Of a DNA stretch of 64,000 nt, positions 45,358 through 56,580 are shown in pieces (within the stretch, counting starts at the first letter, position 1; every line of letters begins with the position of its first letter). The stretch spans positions 351,501 through 415,500 of the forward strand of contig JAMWET010001298.1 in the NCBI GenBank assembly GCA_024036415.1, read 5' to 3'. A program made the position numbers and the translations under genes. The notes beneath the pieces are model-generated. The model was not told the DNA's origin and ran no database searches. It saw only the letters and a list, made by a program, of their open reading frames with translations. This DNA is from Prochilodus magdalenae (lineage: Eukaryota; Chordata; Actinopteri; Characiformes; Prochilodontidae).

Positions 45358-46432
45358 AAACCATGGGCATGACTTAACTACCCTGTACTCATGCCTTACT
45401 AAACCATGGGCATGACTTAACTACCCTGTACTCATGTCTTACTAAACCATGGGCATGACTTAACTATCCTGTACTCATGTCTTACTAAACCATGGGCATG
45501 ACTTAACTACCCTGTACTCATGCCTTACTAAACCATGGGCATGACTTAACTATCCTGTACTCATGTTCTACTAAACCATGGGCATGACTTAACTATCCTG
45601 TACTCATGCCTTACTAAACCATGGGCATGACTTAACTATCCTGTACTCATGCCTTACTAAACCATGGGCATGACTTAACTATCCTGTACTCATGCCTTAC
45701 TAAACCATGGGCATGACTTAACTACCCTGTACTCATGCCTTACTAAACCATGGGCATGACTTAACTATCCTGTACTCATGTTCTACTAAACCATGGGCAT
45801 GACTTAACTATCCTGTACTCATGCCTTACTAAACCATGGGCATGACTTAACTACCCTGTACTCATGCCTTACTAAACCATGGGCATGACTTAACTACCCT
45901 GTACTCATGCCTTACTAAACCATGGGCATGACTTAACTACCCTGTACTCATGTCCTACTAAACCATGGGCATGACCTAACTACCCTGTACTCATGCCTTA
46001 CTAAACCATGGGCATGACCTAACTACCCTGTACTCATGCCTTACTAAACCATGGGCATGACCTAACTACCCTGTACTCATGCCTTACTAAACCATGGGCA
46101 TGACTTAACTACCCTGTACACATGTCCTACTAAACCATGGGCATGACCTAACTATCCTGTACTCATGCCTTACTAAACCATGGGCATGACTTAACTACCC
46201 TGTACTCATGCCTTACTAAACCATGGGCATGACTTAACTACCCTGTACTCATGTCCTACTAAACCATGGGCATGACTTAACTACCCTGTACTCATGTCCT
46301 ACTAAACCATGGGCATGACTTAACTATCCTGTACTCATGCCTTACTAAACCATGGGCATGACTTAACTATCCTGTACTCATGCCTTACTAAACCATGGGC
46401 ATGACTTAACTATCCTGTACTCATGTCTTACT
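45358..46432. repeat. 43 bp minisatellite, exactly 25 units
   Basis: Units begin AAACCATGGGCATGACTTAA and continue with CTACCCTGTACTCATGCCTTACT-like ends. 1,075 bp divides exactly into 25 units of 43 bp with no indels. Variation is confined to a few sites: TTAA/CTAA, TAC/TAT, and the last seven bases (CCTTACT, TCTTACT, TTCTACT, TCCTACT). No spacers and no coding (43 is not a multiple of 3). Confidence 0.98.
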
Positions 46433-46517
46433 AAGTCATGCCCATGATTAGCTATCTTGTTCCCACACCATACTAAGTTGTGGCCACACATTAAGATCCA
46501 GCTCCCATGGCTCAGTA
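46433..46517. repeat. Two decayed flanking units of the 43 bp minisatellite
   Basis: AAGTCATGCCCATGATTAGC (46433 on) and AAGTTGTGGCCACACATTAA (46475 on) keep the unit's layout, with ATACT/TCAGT-type ends, but are strongly diverged. Confidence 0.7.
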
Positions 46518-47449
46518 AGCAGTTTAAATAAGGAAGAGTGTAACTGGCAGGACTCCATATGTCAGAGAGTCACTAAAGCACCTGGAGTGAAAGACAGAAT
46601 TGTCAGTCTGCAAATCGTATGTAATGTTTTTAGCAGGTTAAAGGAAAATCTGGAAGTGAAATTCTACACTGCAATTTCTCAGGAAATCCTAACCAGAGCC
46701 CCCCTTTACTTTACTGTATCCCCCTGTAAAAGGTAAAAGTCTTCTGTACATCTGTAGTTGAGCTAATGAGGTTTATGAGTGTGTCAGTGTGTGTGTCTGG
46801 GTGTGTGTGTGCGGCCGTATGTGAGAGACACACACAGACAGGTATTTGTCATAACCATTAGTGAGCGATTAGGGAGCAGCTTCCTCTGCTGTTTTTATCA
46901 CATCTTGTCTGTGTGGATTACAGAATTAAAACGCTGCCTGTCAGAGAGGCAGAGAGAGAGAGAGAGGGAGAGAGAGAGACAGAGAGAGGGAGCGAGAGAC
47001 TTCCAGTGATAATTCCCATTGTGTCACCAGACTTCCTTTTGCACTTCTTTGTGTGATGACATTTGCTCATTGCTGGTAATGAGCTGGTGTCCCCTGCACT
47101 GATAGCACTGTGTTTGTAAGTGGTGTCAGGTCAGAGAAGCTTTATGTGCTAGTAAGGTTTGTTAACGGCCTTTCTTGTTCAATTTTCATCCAGTGACAAC
47201 AACAGAGATGTTCAGAAAACTGTGATTTGTTTTGATCATCCTTATTACTACACTTTGGTGCCAGTTTGTTGGACACACCTACTTTCTACAGTGAAGGTGG
47301 AATGATTCACATATATTCAGGTTTGGTGCAGCTTCTGATTCTGAGATTGAGATTTGATTCTGATATTGAGATATTATTAGTTTATGTGCAAAATAAAAAT
47401 AATGCAGGACTTGCATTAATAATAATAATTTGAGGACTGTAGAGAATTG
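46518..47449. other. No gene seen; TG-rich and GA-rich runs
   Basis: TG-rich at about 46773-46812 and GA-rich at 46942-46999. The rest is unique. Confidence 0.5.
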
Positions 47450-47795
47450 TCGTTCTGTTAGTGCCAGCCCCAGTGGCAGATGGTGGCATGATGCAGGACT
47501 TACAGACTGTTAAGACAACTGTCCATGACACTACGTCAATGTCGCCAAAGACGTTGCAATGATGTTGTGCCAGACTGTCATGGATGGACTCAGAATGCCA
47601 GCAGGTCATCTTCAGTTATTGGTCCAGCTTTTGATTCCAAAGCCATACTGAGAGACATTACTTCTGTATGTGTAGCTCAATCAATATTCCTCATATCAGT
47701 CCAAATTCCTAATAATTCTTTGTTCCTGGTATTCTTTATCTTCCTTTCCAATAGCATCACAATCTGACACTTCTTCTTGGTGCCAGTGAATATAT
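47450..47795 (+). mobile_element. Tc1-A family, copy 7 (further deleted)
   Basis: Starts at TTAGTGCCAGCCCCAGTGGC without the left terminal repeat. It has GCCAGACTGTCATGGATGGA, then jumps at about 47635 directly to the 3' part (CCATACTGAGAGACATTACT), and ends near CACTTCTTCTTGGTGCCAG. The second deletion is private to this copy. Confidence 0.75.
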
Positions 47796-48229
47796 GACAT
47801 GAGAGGCGTTTTGTTATAATATTAAAAACATACACTCTACATTATACAAACATCTGTGCACCTCTGGTCATACTACAGTATAACCAACATGCTACACAGC
47901 CAGGGTTCCCATGCGTGTGTCTGTCCCCATGCACCACTGAGACATTCCAAACTTTAATGTACTTATGAATAACCATGTGAACCTAGCATTAACAGCTAGC
48001 TTATGCTAAAATGTTAGCTTAATGGCCCAGCTTTACACTTTTCCAGAACTTAACTAATATCTCCAGGCCATTTTATGTATTTTGGTTTTTGTCCAGGTGT
48101 TTTCCATAACTGCAGAATCTAGCCTTAGGATTTCCAGGTTTTCCTGGACGTGTGGGAACTCTTGTCAGCCTTTGTTTTCTCAATAAGTATTCGCCAAGTA
48201 AATAAATATGTTTTAAATGAGCTCCTCTG
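47796..48229. other. No gene seen
   Basis: Unique DNA with no recognised repeat. Confidence 0.45.
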
Positions 48230-48900
48230 CATTCACAGAGGTGATAAATGATGTCAAGTAAGTCAACAAGCCTATTATTTGATTTGGTAGTGACTCTTTA
48301 CCCCCTGCTGTATCCTTGTTTTACTATCGATTAAAGTGATACAAGGACCACCAGAGCGGGGTTCAGAGTTCCACTGTGTGGTTTTCTCTCTTTCGCTCCA
48401 CATCAGGCCTTGGTGCCTGCAAATAGTCTGGATTAGTTACCCTCTCGCACAACACGCAAGACGCTTATTCCTCCTGAAGTGTATAAATATTAATGCATTT
48501 ACATTTGAAATATTTTTCTTTTTCTTCAAATGAAAGCATTTCTTTTTTTCCCTCCTGCTCGCTCTCAAAGCAATCCATCAAGCTGTCAGAAGTCAAAAGA
48601 GCATGTGACCTATAGACTGTCAAATGACTTAGTTCATATTCTCTTTGATTTGGGATGTGTCTCTCACACATACACACACCCCCACACCCGCACCCACATC
48701 CGCACCCCTCATGCACACTCGCATCACCTTTATTATTCAGAATCCACCTCTGATAAAGCCCCTCATGCCTTTATGAAACAGCGAGACGGTGAAGAAGCAC
48801 CTGAATCGCCGCATGCTTTTGTTCACTAGAGCTTGTGCTAATAGGCTGTATTGTCGCTAACAGTACTGGAAGAGATCGCCACTCAGGTGAGAGGTCACAG
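48230..48900. promoter_or_regulatory. Unique block with (AC)n-rich tract, weak candidate conserved element
   Basis: An ACACCC-rich run lies at 48661-48720. Flanks are repeat-free. The frames at 48465-48716 and 48530-48829 run through the tract and are not trusted. Confidence 0.2.
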
Positions 48901-49049
48901 CGAGGACTGGCTTGCTCATCTGGGTGCTAATATGGATTCACAAGGAAAGAATGGTGATTGGAATGCTCCCAATCGAATGACATGTTTTATTTTGTTGAAC
49001 TTCTACTATTTTCTGCAAGAGAGCTCAACATGCTGGAAAACTTTTAGAA

Positions 49050-49118
49050 TAGATTAGATTCAACTTCACTGTCATGGTGCAGCAAACAGGTACAGAACCA
49101 ATGAAATGCAGTGAAGTG
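49050..49118 (-). mobile_element. LINE 3' UTR fragment
   Basis: AGATTAGATTCAACTTCACT, GTCATGGTGCAGCAAACAGG and CCAATGAAATGCAGT match the inverted 3' end of common fish LINEs (agattcaactttattgtcattgtgcag... aatgaaatgcagt). Confidence 0.5.
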
Positions 49119-49734
49119 ATTTACTTTCTTTAAACGCGTTCAAGAGCCCAAAAATGCTGTTTTAGTATTGCGTTTCTTCCAAGAACTCACCAGGCTAAAA
49201 ACAGGCCTTCTGTAAATGCTCAAAAAGGATATAATCCCTCAAAATAAACAGATAAAAATTATAAATTGATTAATAATACAGATAGACTTCAGATCTATTA
49301 AAGTGACAGTCGATCATTCTGTTCAAGGAGTGAAGGCCTCCCCAAAATGACATCTCGAAAACTCTCTAGGCTTTCTCTGCCCTAAAACTCTCCACACCAC
49401 CATACCACTAACCACACACTCTCTGTTCCCGGGGCTTCCAGATAAACCTAGGGCTGTCTGTCTTCAGCCACTCAGAGTTGATGTCATGGTTGATGCCATG
49501 CTTGCTATAAGTCAAATCTTTGTTGATGTCCCAACAGATTTTTGTTCAGAAGAGAGACAAGGCCATACAGTGCCTACAGAGAGGGACCAGTTGTTCTTAG
49601 CGTACTACATCATTAATGTAACTGCCATTACCTCCAGCCTTACACAGAAACACACAAGACACCCAGAGACACAGAGAGGAATGTTCATGATTACATTATC
49701 GATTATCAATACACAGTAAAATATGAGGACAACT
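49119..49734. other. No gene seen
   Basis: Unique DNA. The plus frame 49486-49719 has no recognisable domain. Confidence 0.45.
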
Positions 49735-50614
49735 TTCATCGGAGACCTTCAAACTCTATGCCACCTTCAGATTAGCTCAAGAACAGGGCGTAAACAGCTT
49801 CATGGAATGGGTGTCCATGGTCGAGCAGCTGCATCCCAGCCTTACAGCACCAAATGCAATGCAAAGCGTCGGATGCAATAGTGTAAAGTACGGCAACACT
49901 GGACTCTAGAGCAATGGAGACATGTTCTCTGGAGTGACGAATCACGCATCTCCGTCTGGCAATTCACTGGATAAGTGTGGGTTTGGCTGCGCCTCAGTCC
50001 ACAAAGCAAGGTCCATAATGACATGGATGAGTGAGTTTGGTGTTGAAGAACTTGACTGGCCTACACAGAGTCCTGACCTTAACCTGATAGAACACCTTCG
50101 GAATGAGACTGCGAGCCAGGCCTTCTCATACATACTGCGTATTTGCACTGTCTGTGTGGCTGACAACAGCCATCTTCTTAATTTGCTTAGCAAACGGTAT
50201 ACCATTACCTCCATCTATACTTTACACTTTACACAGACTCTATTTTTATACTTTCATACTTTATATAGTATTGTCTCTATTTGTACAAATCTATCTTGCT
50301 TCTGTTGTTACTTCTGTATAGTTTGTATACCTGCTACTGGATGCCTTTAATTTCCCTCTGGGATCAATAAAGTATCTATCAATAAAGTATCTATCTATCT
50401 ACATCGGTGTCCAACCTCAGAAATGTGCTTCTGGAAGAATGGTTAAGAAATTCCCATAAACACATTCCTAGAGCTTGTGGAAAGCCTTCCCAGAAAAGTT
50501 GAAGCCGTTATATGGGATGGGGCGACATCATATTAAACCCTATGGATTAAGAAAGGGATGTCACTCAAGTTCATATGTGTGTGAAGGCAGACGAGTGAAT
50601 ACTTTTTACAATAT
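49735..50614 (+). mobile_element. Tc1-B: a second Tc1-like element, degenerate and split
   Basis: Transposase pieces in order: TCAGATTAGCTCAAGAAC, CTCTGGAGTGACGAATCACG (W-S-D-E-S, first catalytic-region block), then GAGTTTGGTGTTGAAGAACT leading to L-D-W-P-T-Q-S-P-D-L-N-L-I-E-H, around the last catalytic acid. The region between is deleted. After a LINE insertion (50129-50404) it resumes at CATCGGTGTCCAACCTCAG through to TTCATATGTGTGTGAAGGCA. The left terminal repeat is missing. Confidence 0.85.
50129..50404 (+). mobile_element. LINE 3' end inserted in Tc1-B
   Basis: Ends in AATTTCCCTCTGGGATCAAT, AAAGTATCTATC repeated twice, and (TATC)n, the tail of fish L2/CR1-type LINEs. Tc1-B sequence stops on its left at about 50128 and restarts at about 50404, so it is an insertion. 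A short target duplication (ACAT or TACAT) is possible on both sides. Confidence 0.75.
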
Positions 50615-53165
50615 ATCACATATACAGAGTGGGTGGAGAAAATACATAATGTAATGTAAGTTGTATGTACTCTGCCTGAGAAAATCAGAGCACCATACGC
50701 TTCATGAAAATAAGAGTCACTAAGTTTAAACTTCATTGGATTATAGGCCGTAACAGCGGAGCAACATTAGAGCAATGCCCACCTCCACAGGTCAGTAGAG
50801 TCTAATAATTATATATATATATTTTTAAAGGCACCCACCATGATTCAATAAATTGATTCTATATGTAACTTCATTACAATGTTATTTGGCACACCAGTTA
50901 TCATGCATATGGTCAGCTCACACACCTTCATTTACACTCCCCGTACAAATCAGTGAGACTCATCTAAAGCAATTCCTCTTGCTACTCCTAGCAGAGCACC
51001 TTGCCTGGAGTCCTGGAATTGGAAGTTGAAATAAAGTGTGTTTGTTAGAGCTAGTATCACAATCTGTTCCTCCACTGATGTCTGCTGAGGTTATAAATGA
51101 CACTCGCACATCTAAAGACAAGCCTATTATTTCTCTAGCTGTGTGCCATTCATTACTGTCAGTGAAACTGATGCACGGCTGTCAACAAATCGTTAAGCAA
51201 ATGTGTCAGTATAAAAAGCTGGATTTTCTTACCTCAGTTTTGAATGAACTTGAGCAATTTAGAGTATAAAGCAGAAAGAGGCAAAGCACAATGATGTACA
51301 GTAACGCTGGGTCTTTTGGGACGAATCTGCTGTTTGAGGTCGTACATACGATCAGTGGCATTGGGTTATGTAGGCAGTCATGTACGCTAAAGTGTAAGGT
51401 GTTTTTGATGAGAGGTCACTGTCATAATTCCTTATCGATAGCAGGAGACAGAAGACAAACATTATATTGATGCAATGGCACAAAGTATGAATGTTTGTGA
51501 ATCAGGTTATCATATATGTTCCGTTGGCTGCAGGCCTGAGACTACCAGGCTATTCTCAGAGCTGTAGATATAGAGGTATAAAAAGTCTTTTTGTCTTCTG
51601 TTGTAAACACATGGAAAAGAGAGAGCATGCTACTTTTGACCCTGAATAAACAAGACAATAACTGCAGCAGCACTTTGACAAGCAAAGATTTGACAAAATT
51701 TTTTTTAGCTGGTTTAAAGTGGTTACCATACCTTTCCACTAGCTAGGCCTAAACGTTGTTCTTAGTGGTTACAGGATATGTCCAGAAATTTTTAACTGAT
51801 GAAGACCATGTCCTAACAGTAACTGACTCGAGCAAGCAACTACAACAAAACCAGAATGCTTTTAATATAGTCAAAAAAGCTTTCTACGCCAGCTGGTAGC
51901 GACGGTGCTCATGCAGTGCGACATTTTTGACGGATGCCCTATTTCTGTTTTTGACTCATGCCATTAGCTCATCAGTGGAGAAAAGGAGGGATCTCACACA
52001 CACTCCGGTAAATATTATAAGAATGTTAACAGAAAATAAAAACAGTTTGCAGAGAAATCGCCAGAGTGCTAAAAGTTGGCTGTAAATGATACTGCTTTGT
52101 GCCTTTGATTGATTATTGATAAATACTACTGAGCCGCCCAACGCAGCAGTGTAGCTGGGATCCTCACCCATTTCAGATGAAGTCTGATTTGTTTCCACTT
52201 TAAGGGTGGAGAAATTCTAAATTGTGACAGAGTACAATATCACATTTAAATCCTCATCTGAAGGTGTAAGCCTGGCCCCAGCTAGCGTTCATTTTAAATA
52301 TTTAAATTTTAGTTGGTATATTTAGGAGGTTGGATTAATAATGTTCAGGAGTAACTTGCAGCTTCTTCATTTGAGGTAGACGTTAATTCAGCTACGTCAG
52401 TGTGGATTATTGAGTCTAAATGGACAACTAATGCAAACAATGCACAGTCATATGATGTATAATTATACTGTACTGACCCACCACTGGCATGGATGGAAGG
52501 ACGGTAATGCACAGGCCATGTGCCGAGCATCTGGGGTCTCCTGGGCTGCTATGTTCAGTAAATATATATACGTTTGAAGTGCTACATTTCCTTCATCTTC
52601 TTACTCTGTGTTACTCTGTGTCGATGCCACAGTGGTCTTAGAAGTGTGGATTGCCCCCTGTTGGACTGGAGCTACCACAAACTCAACCTAAAACTAAGAA
52701 AGAGGAACAGTACGACAAAGACGGGAGTCAGCTTGGTGCAATTTACTCCAGCCTTCCAGTGACAATTTAAGCAAGGACCAGTGCTGTGATTGACCAAAGC
52801 TGAGCATACACAAGCAGGGCCTCGCTGGCGTCTGCAGTGCGATGAGAGGTAGAGAAAGTAGAGTTAAGACAGTGCTGTTTCTGCTGTTGATGACCTCAGT
52901 TATCCAGAACTTTGAGAATGCTATGTGGCAGGTCCCTCCTGCTGCAGGGTTCATTGTTCATATGTTCACTGCGTCTGAAGTAGTCTACACTGACACCACA
53001 GTATCATTATTGACAGCTAGTTGCTTGTGAAAACTGATCATTCCCAGATTTGCTGATCCAAGCTGATATTTGATGGCATATTTATTGTTCTCCAGAACAG
53101 CTGAAGTACATGATGCTGTACTGCTGTGATACCTTACATGCAGCTTAATACTTTTTACTGAATTT
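50615..53165. other. No gene seen in about 2.5 kb
   Basis: Unique, mostly AT-leaning DNA. The part 52590-53030 is somewhat higher in GC with open frames on both strands (52694-52954 minus, 52842-53030 plus), but these overlap each other and show no domain. Confidence 0.45.
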
Positions 53166-53263
53166 GGTGTCCCCTACAATGAACTGGTGGCCTGCTCCAG
53201 CTCCCCCTATACCAACCCAGAAGGGTAAGTGGCTTAGAAGATGAATTAATGAACGAATGAATT
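53166..53263 (+). mobile_element. 3' tail of a fish LINE/SINE, second copy
   Basis: GGTGTCCCCTACAATGAACT, CTGCTCCAGCTCCCCCTATA and AGAAGGGTAAGTGGCTTAGA end in ATGAA units. Same tail type as 7584-7713, more diverged. Confidence 0.6.
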
Positions 53264-53689
53264 TGTAACCCTACAAAAACAAACTCTAGCCATGTCTGTA
53301 AGGCTAATCCAGGTGGCTCTAGTTGCAACGTCAATACAGTTTTATAAATGTTTATGAATCAGTATCAGCATCAGTAGATATATACATGGACTATGCAGGT
53401 TTTCAGCGCTGGCCTGGAGTTTCCATTTCCATATTGGTGCACCACTTTTAAGGAATCATAATCGACTTGAACCGTGAGGTCGTAATTGGGTTGTAATTTT
53501 CATACGTTTCATAAAAAAACTTTCATAAGTTTTGCAGACACAGGCCACAAGCCAAGTTCTCACAAACTATATTCAGCCTCTCTCATAATATGCTCTCTCT
53601 CTTTCTCCCTTTCTCTCTCAAAAAAAAGAAAGGAGACCGACCCCATTGCTTTGGTTTTGCATAGTAACTGATCCATTCTGCCTCTCTTA
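53264..53689. other. No gene seen
   Basis: Unique DNA with a short TC run at about 53590-53620. Confidence 0.45.
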
Positions 53690-54500
53690 TGACTGTCAAA
53701 ATATTTGAGCGCCCTGGGTGTTTAGGAGAAGCACTGAGTGCGGCCCAATAATCTCCCACTTGACTCTCCGTCAGCCTCGGATGCCTCAAAGTAAAAACCT
53801 ATTCCAGTCTGGCCTGCACATCTGGAGGATGTGATACAGTGGGAAAAGTCTTTAAGCCCGCCTGATTATAATCACACACTTCCCCTTCAATCTGTGACAC
53901 TGGAAAAGAAAAGAAAAAGAGAGAGAGAGAGAGAAAGAAAAGAAAATCACTTAAATACAACCCGGTATGGAATAACAATTTTACTACAATAATAGAATGT
54001 AAATCTGTCTTTATTAAACAAGGGACAGAGATTAGCGTTAATGCAAAGCTTACAACTAGATGCTTCCCTAGCAGGCATGAATTAGCATTGCTAGACACAT
54101 TAGCCCCTTAATTAATTTGCTCTGCTTGCTGGATGCTGGTTTTAAAGTTATAGAACCTAGTTACGTGTCCACCATTAGCTTGCTTTTTTTCTTTGCCAGT
54201 CCTCTTTCGGTTTGTGTATATTTATTTCTTTATTTGCAAACGATTGTGTTATTGTTCATCTTGACCCGTAGCCTTTGGAGCCGTCCTGTGTTTGAAAGCC
54301 TGAGTGGTAGTCGAGAGCGGCTCTAGGAATAGCAGCCTCGCAGGAAGCTTGCTTACATTAGGAGGAAGCTTTTGGCTCTTAGATCAAACTTTGCGAGCGG
54401 AGTGAAGTGCCCTGCTTTTCCCATAGACTCGCAGATCCTCCGCAAATCCCCCGTCATTAGAACAGATGTTTGGATTAGACCTCTGTAAACTATGACAGAA
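53690..54500. promoter_or_regulatory. Unique block, candidate conserved non-coding element
   Basis: Contains a GA-run at 53905-53943. The right part is enhancer-like: CATGAATTAGCATTGCTAG, CCCCTTAATTAATTTGCTC, TCACTTGGGA-free unique sequence, and GCAAATCCCCCGTCATTAG. No coding frame is credible. Confidence 0.35.
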
Positions 54501-54593
54501 TTTCAATTTGGACTATCTTCTTTATGATTCTCCACGGGTAATATTACTCAGCACGACATGGAAAGCTATTGCTACACAATGTGAGCAGGGTAC

Positions 54594-54620
54594 TGTGTGT
54601 GTGTGTGCGCGCACACGCGC
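54594..54620. repeat. Alternating GT/GC run with palindrome (Z-DNA prone)
   Basis: A TG run passes into GTGTGCGCGCACAC, a perfect 14 bp palindrome, then GCGC. Alternating purine-pyrimidine throughout. Confidence 0.9.
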
Positions 54621-55211
54621 TAATAGCAATATTTTCTCTGTACACACTCGCAGTGCTTATCATTCCCTGCATGATGAAAAGTGGAGGGGAAAGGGGCATA
54701 ATTTGCTGTGGTGAACGCTATTCACTAAATCCTCCGGTGAAGAAGAACTCTCACAGTTCTTCTATTTTTGGTAATAGAAAGACTGCCATAAAGCTATTAG
54801 AGCAGGTTTGCCAAGTCAATGACAGCTTGCATAACAGAGCTGTCACAACATTGGTGGATGTTATTACAGAAAGGTGCAGGTACATCATCACTGTCAATTA
54901 CTGCTTCTGAACACTGTCAGTTAAATTTTACACATATTACCTGCATACTGCCAGAGTAAACTCAATATGGCGTTTACAGGATCACACTTTTTCCGTACGT
55001 ACAGTCAGCGTGTGGGCCTCCTGTAACCTGAAGTGTCACTGATGATACACATTCGAAATCTTGGTGGATTAATGGCATCTGGAGGGCTCTTCTTGCTACT
55101 GCTTTCTATCCCTGTGTAAAAGAATGCTGTGTGATGCTCTCTTCCGAGCGAGCGTGCCTAAAAGCCTGACACTGACTGGTTTAAAGATCAACTATTTGAG
55201 ACTTTGATGTA
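54621..55211. other. No gene seen
   Basis: Includes part of a 113-codon plus frame (54569-54910) with no recognised domain. It overlaps a second frame, and its start lies in the GT run. Confidence 0.4.
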
Positions 55212-55935
55212 CACATACTCATCAACACTCAACAACAAAATAATAGTGGCACATATAGTTGCACTGACAGGAATGAAACTCGGTGGGTAGGTTTGACATC
55301 ATGAGATATATGAATGATTCAATTGTCATGCTCGGCCGTGCATGTGAGGTAAGCAAGAATGGGCCTTATCGCTCTACACGATTGACCCAACTGCCACCAT
55401 TGCAGGCCTTTAGCAAGCAGTGATGCCCTCCATGAGTGGCATCATGATGACAGACGGCTGCACACAGACCGTAGACTAGACTTCCCACTTCCCTTAACAC
55501 CACGTCAATGTTGCCAAAGACTGCAACGATGTCCTGCCAAACTGTCATGGACTGACTCAGAATGGCAGCGGGTCATCTTCAGTGACGAGTCCTGCTTTTG
55601 TCTCGTTGGAAGTGATCAGTGAATCCATATGTTGGCACGCATCACACACCCAGAAGGCCTGGTGTCACCTCAACTCCACCCCTACCACACAATCTGCAAA
55701 ACTGAGAATATTCAAGGTGTATGGGATGGATTTTCATAGGACACCATTGAGAACCTCTACAACTCTATGCTGAGACATCTGGGAAGTTGAGTTTGCAAAC
55801 ATGGCGGCCAACGTCATACTGAGAGACACTGCTACTGTATGTGTAGCTCAATAATATTGCCCATATCAGTCTACATTTATCTTCATTTATTTTTCCTGGT
55901 AATCTTCCTTCATAATAGCACTGAAATTTGGAAAT
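55212..55935 (+). mobile_element. Tc1-A family, copy 8 (near full length)
   Basis: Left end ACTCATCAACACTCAACAAC and TATAGTTGCACTGACAGG. Then GAAACTCGGTGGGTAGGTTT, GGTCATCTTCAGTGACGAGT (S-D-E-S), the shared deletion after CAGAAGGCCTGGTGTCACC, and the C-terminal part (TAGGACACCATTGAGAACCT). The right terminal repeat has decayed beyond AATAGCACTGAAATTTGG. Confidence 0.8.
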
Positions 55936-56450
55936 TAGGGTATATAGCAGTTTACGGGGTTAAAGAAAGGTTGGAAAATTGTGATGTACTGATGAATGCT
56001 GGCTGTTTTTGTTACAAAGAAAACTACAGAAAGATCACACATAAAAAGAAATGCAACATAGAAGAGAAGTTTTATATGATATAGGATGTGCGCCCTTAAA
56101 GGAGTGGAGTGAATTAAAAGGCAGTACTAGTGACGTTCTTGCCTCAACAATAAAGGGTTAAACGACAATAAAGCATCCATTAGTTAAGAAACCCCTAGCT
56201 ATCGTCCATTCCATTAGCATCTCTAAACACTCACTTGGGATTCATATATTCCAGTTGGCCTGGCGTGGACTACGTGCTGACTGACCACATAAGCCCAGTG
56301 CTATATCTCTGTTAGCGCAAGCCTCTCTCTCCTGCCATCCCGGAAAGAGTGGAGTGGACAGAGGAGGGAGGATCAACATCACCCATGATGAATGCCTTTC
56401 GACGGAAGAGTCGTACGGAATGTCCTTGACTTTAATCAAAACTATTTGTT

Positions 56451-56523
56451 TTTTTCTCTCTCACTCTCTCTCTCTCCTTCTATCTTTCTCTCTCTATCTC
56501 TCTCTCTCTCTCTCCCTCTATCT

Positions 56524-56578
<55 letters not shown>

Positions 56579-56580
56579 TT
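56451..56580. repeat. (TC)n microsatellite, about 130 bp
   Basis: Mostly pure TC with a few CA, TA and TT interruptions. The 122- and 75-codon plus frames here are Ser/Leu artefacts. Confidence 0.97.

Noticed and set aside
45358..46432. CRISPR-like array
   Set aside because: Units are contiguous with no unique spacers, and the context is vertebrate; it is a minisatellite. The same applies to 33522-34308.
49922..50350. 142-codon plus frame
   Set aside because: It joins Tc1-B transposase remnants to an inserted LINE tail.
52694..53030. Opposed open frames of 86 and 62 codons
   Set aside because: Mutually overlapping and without recognisable features; a conserved exon cannot be excluded without alignment.
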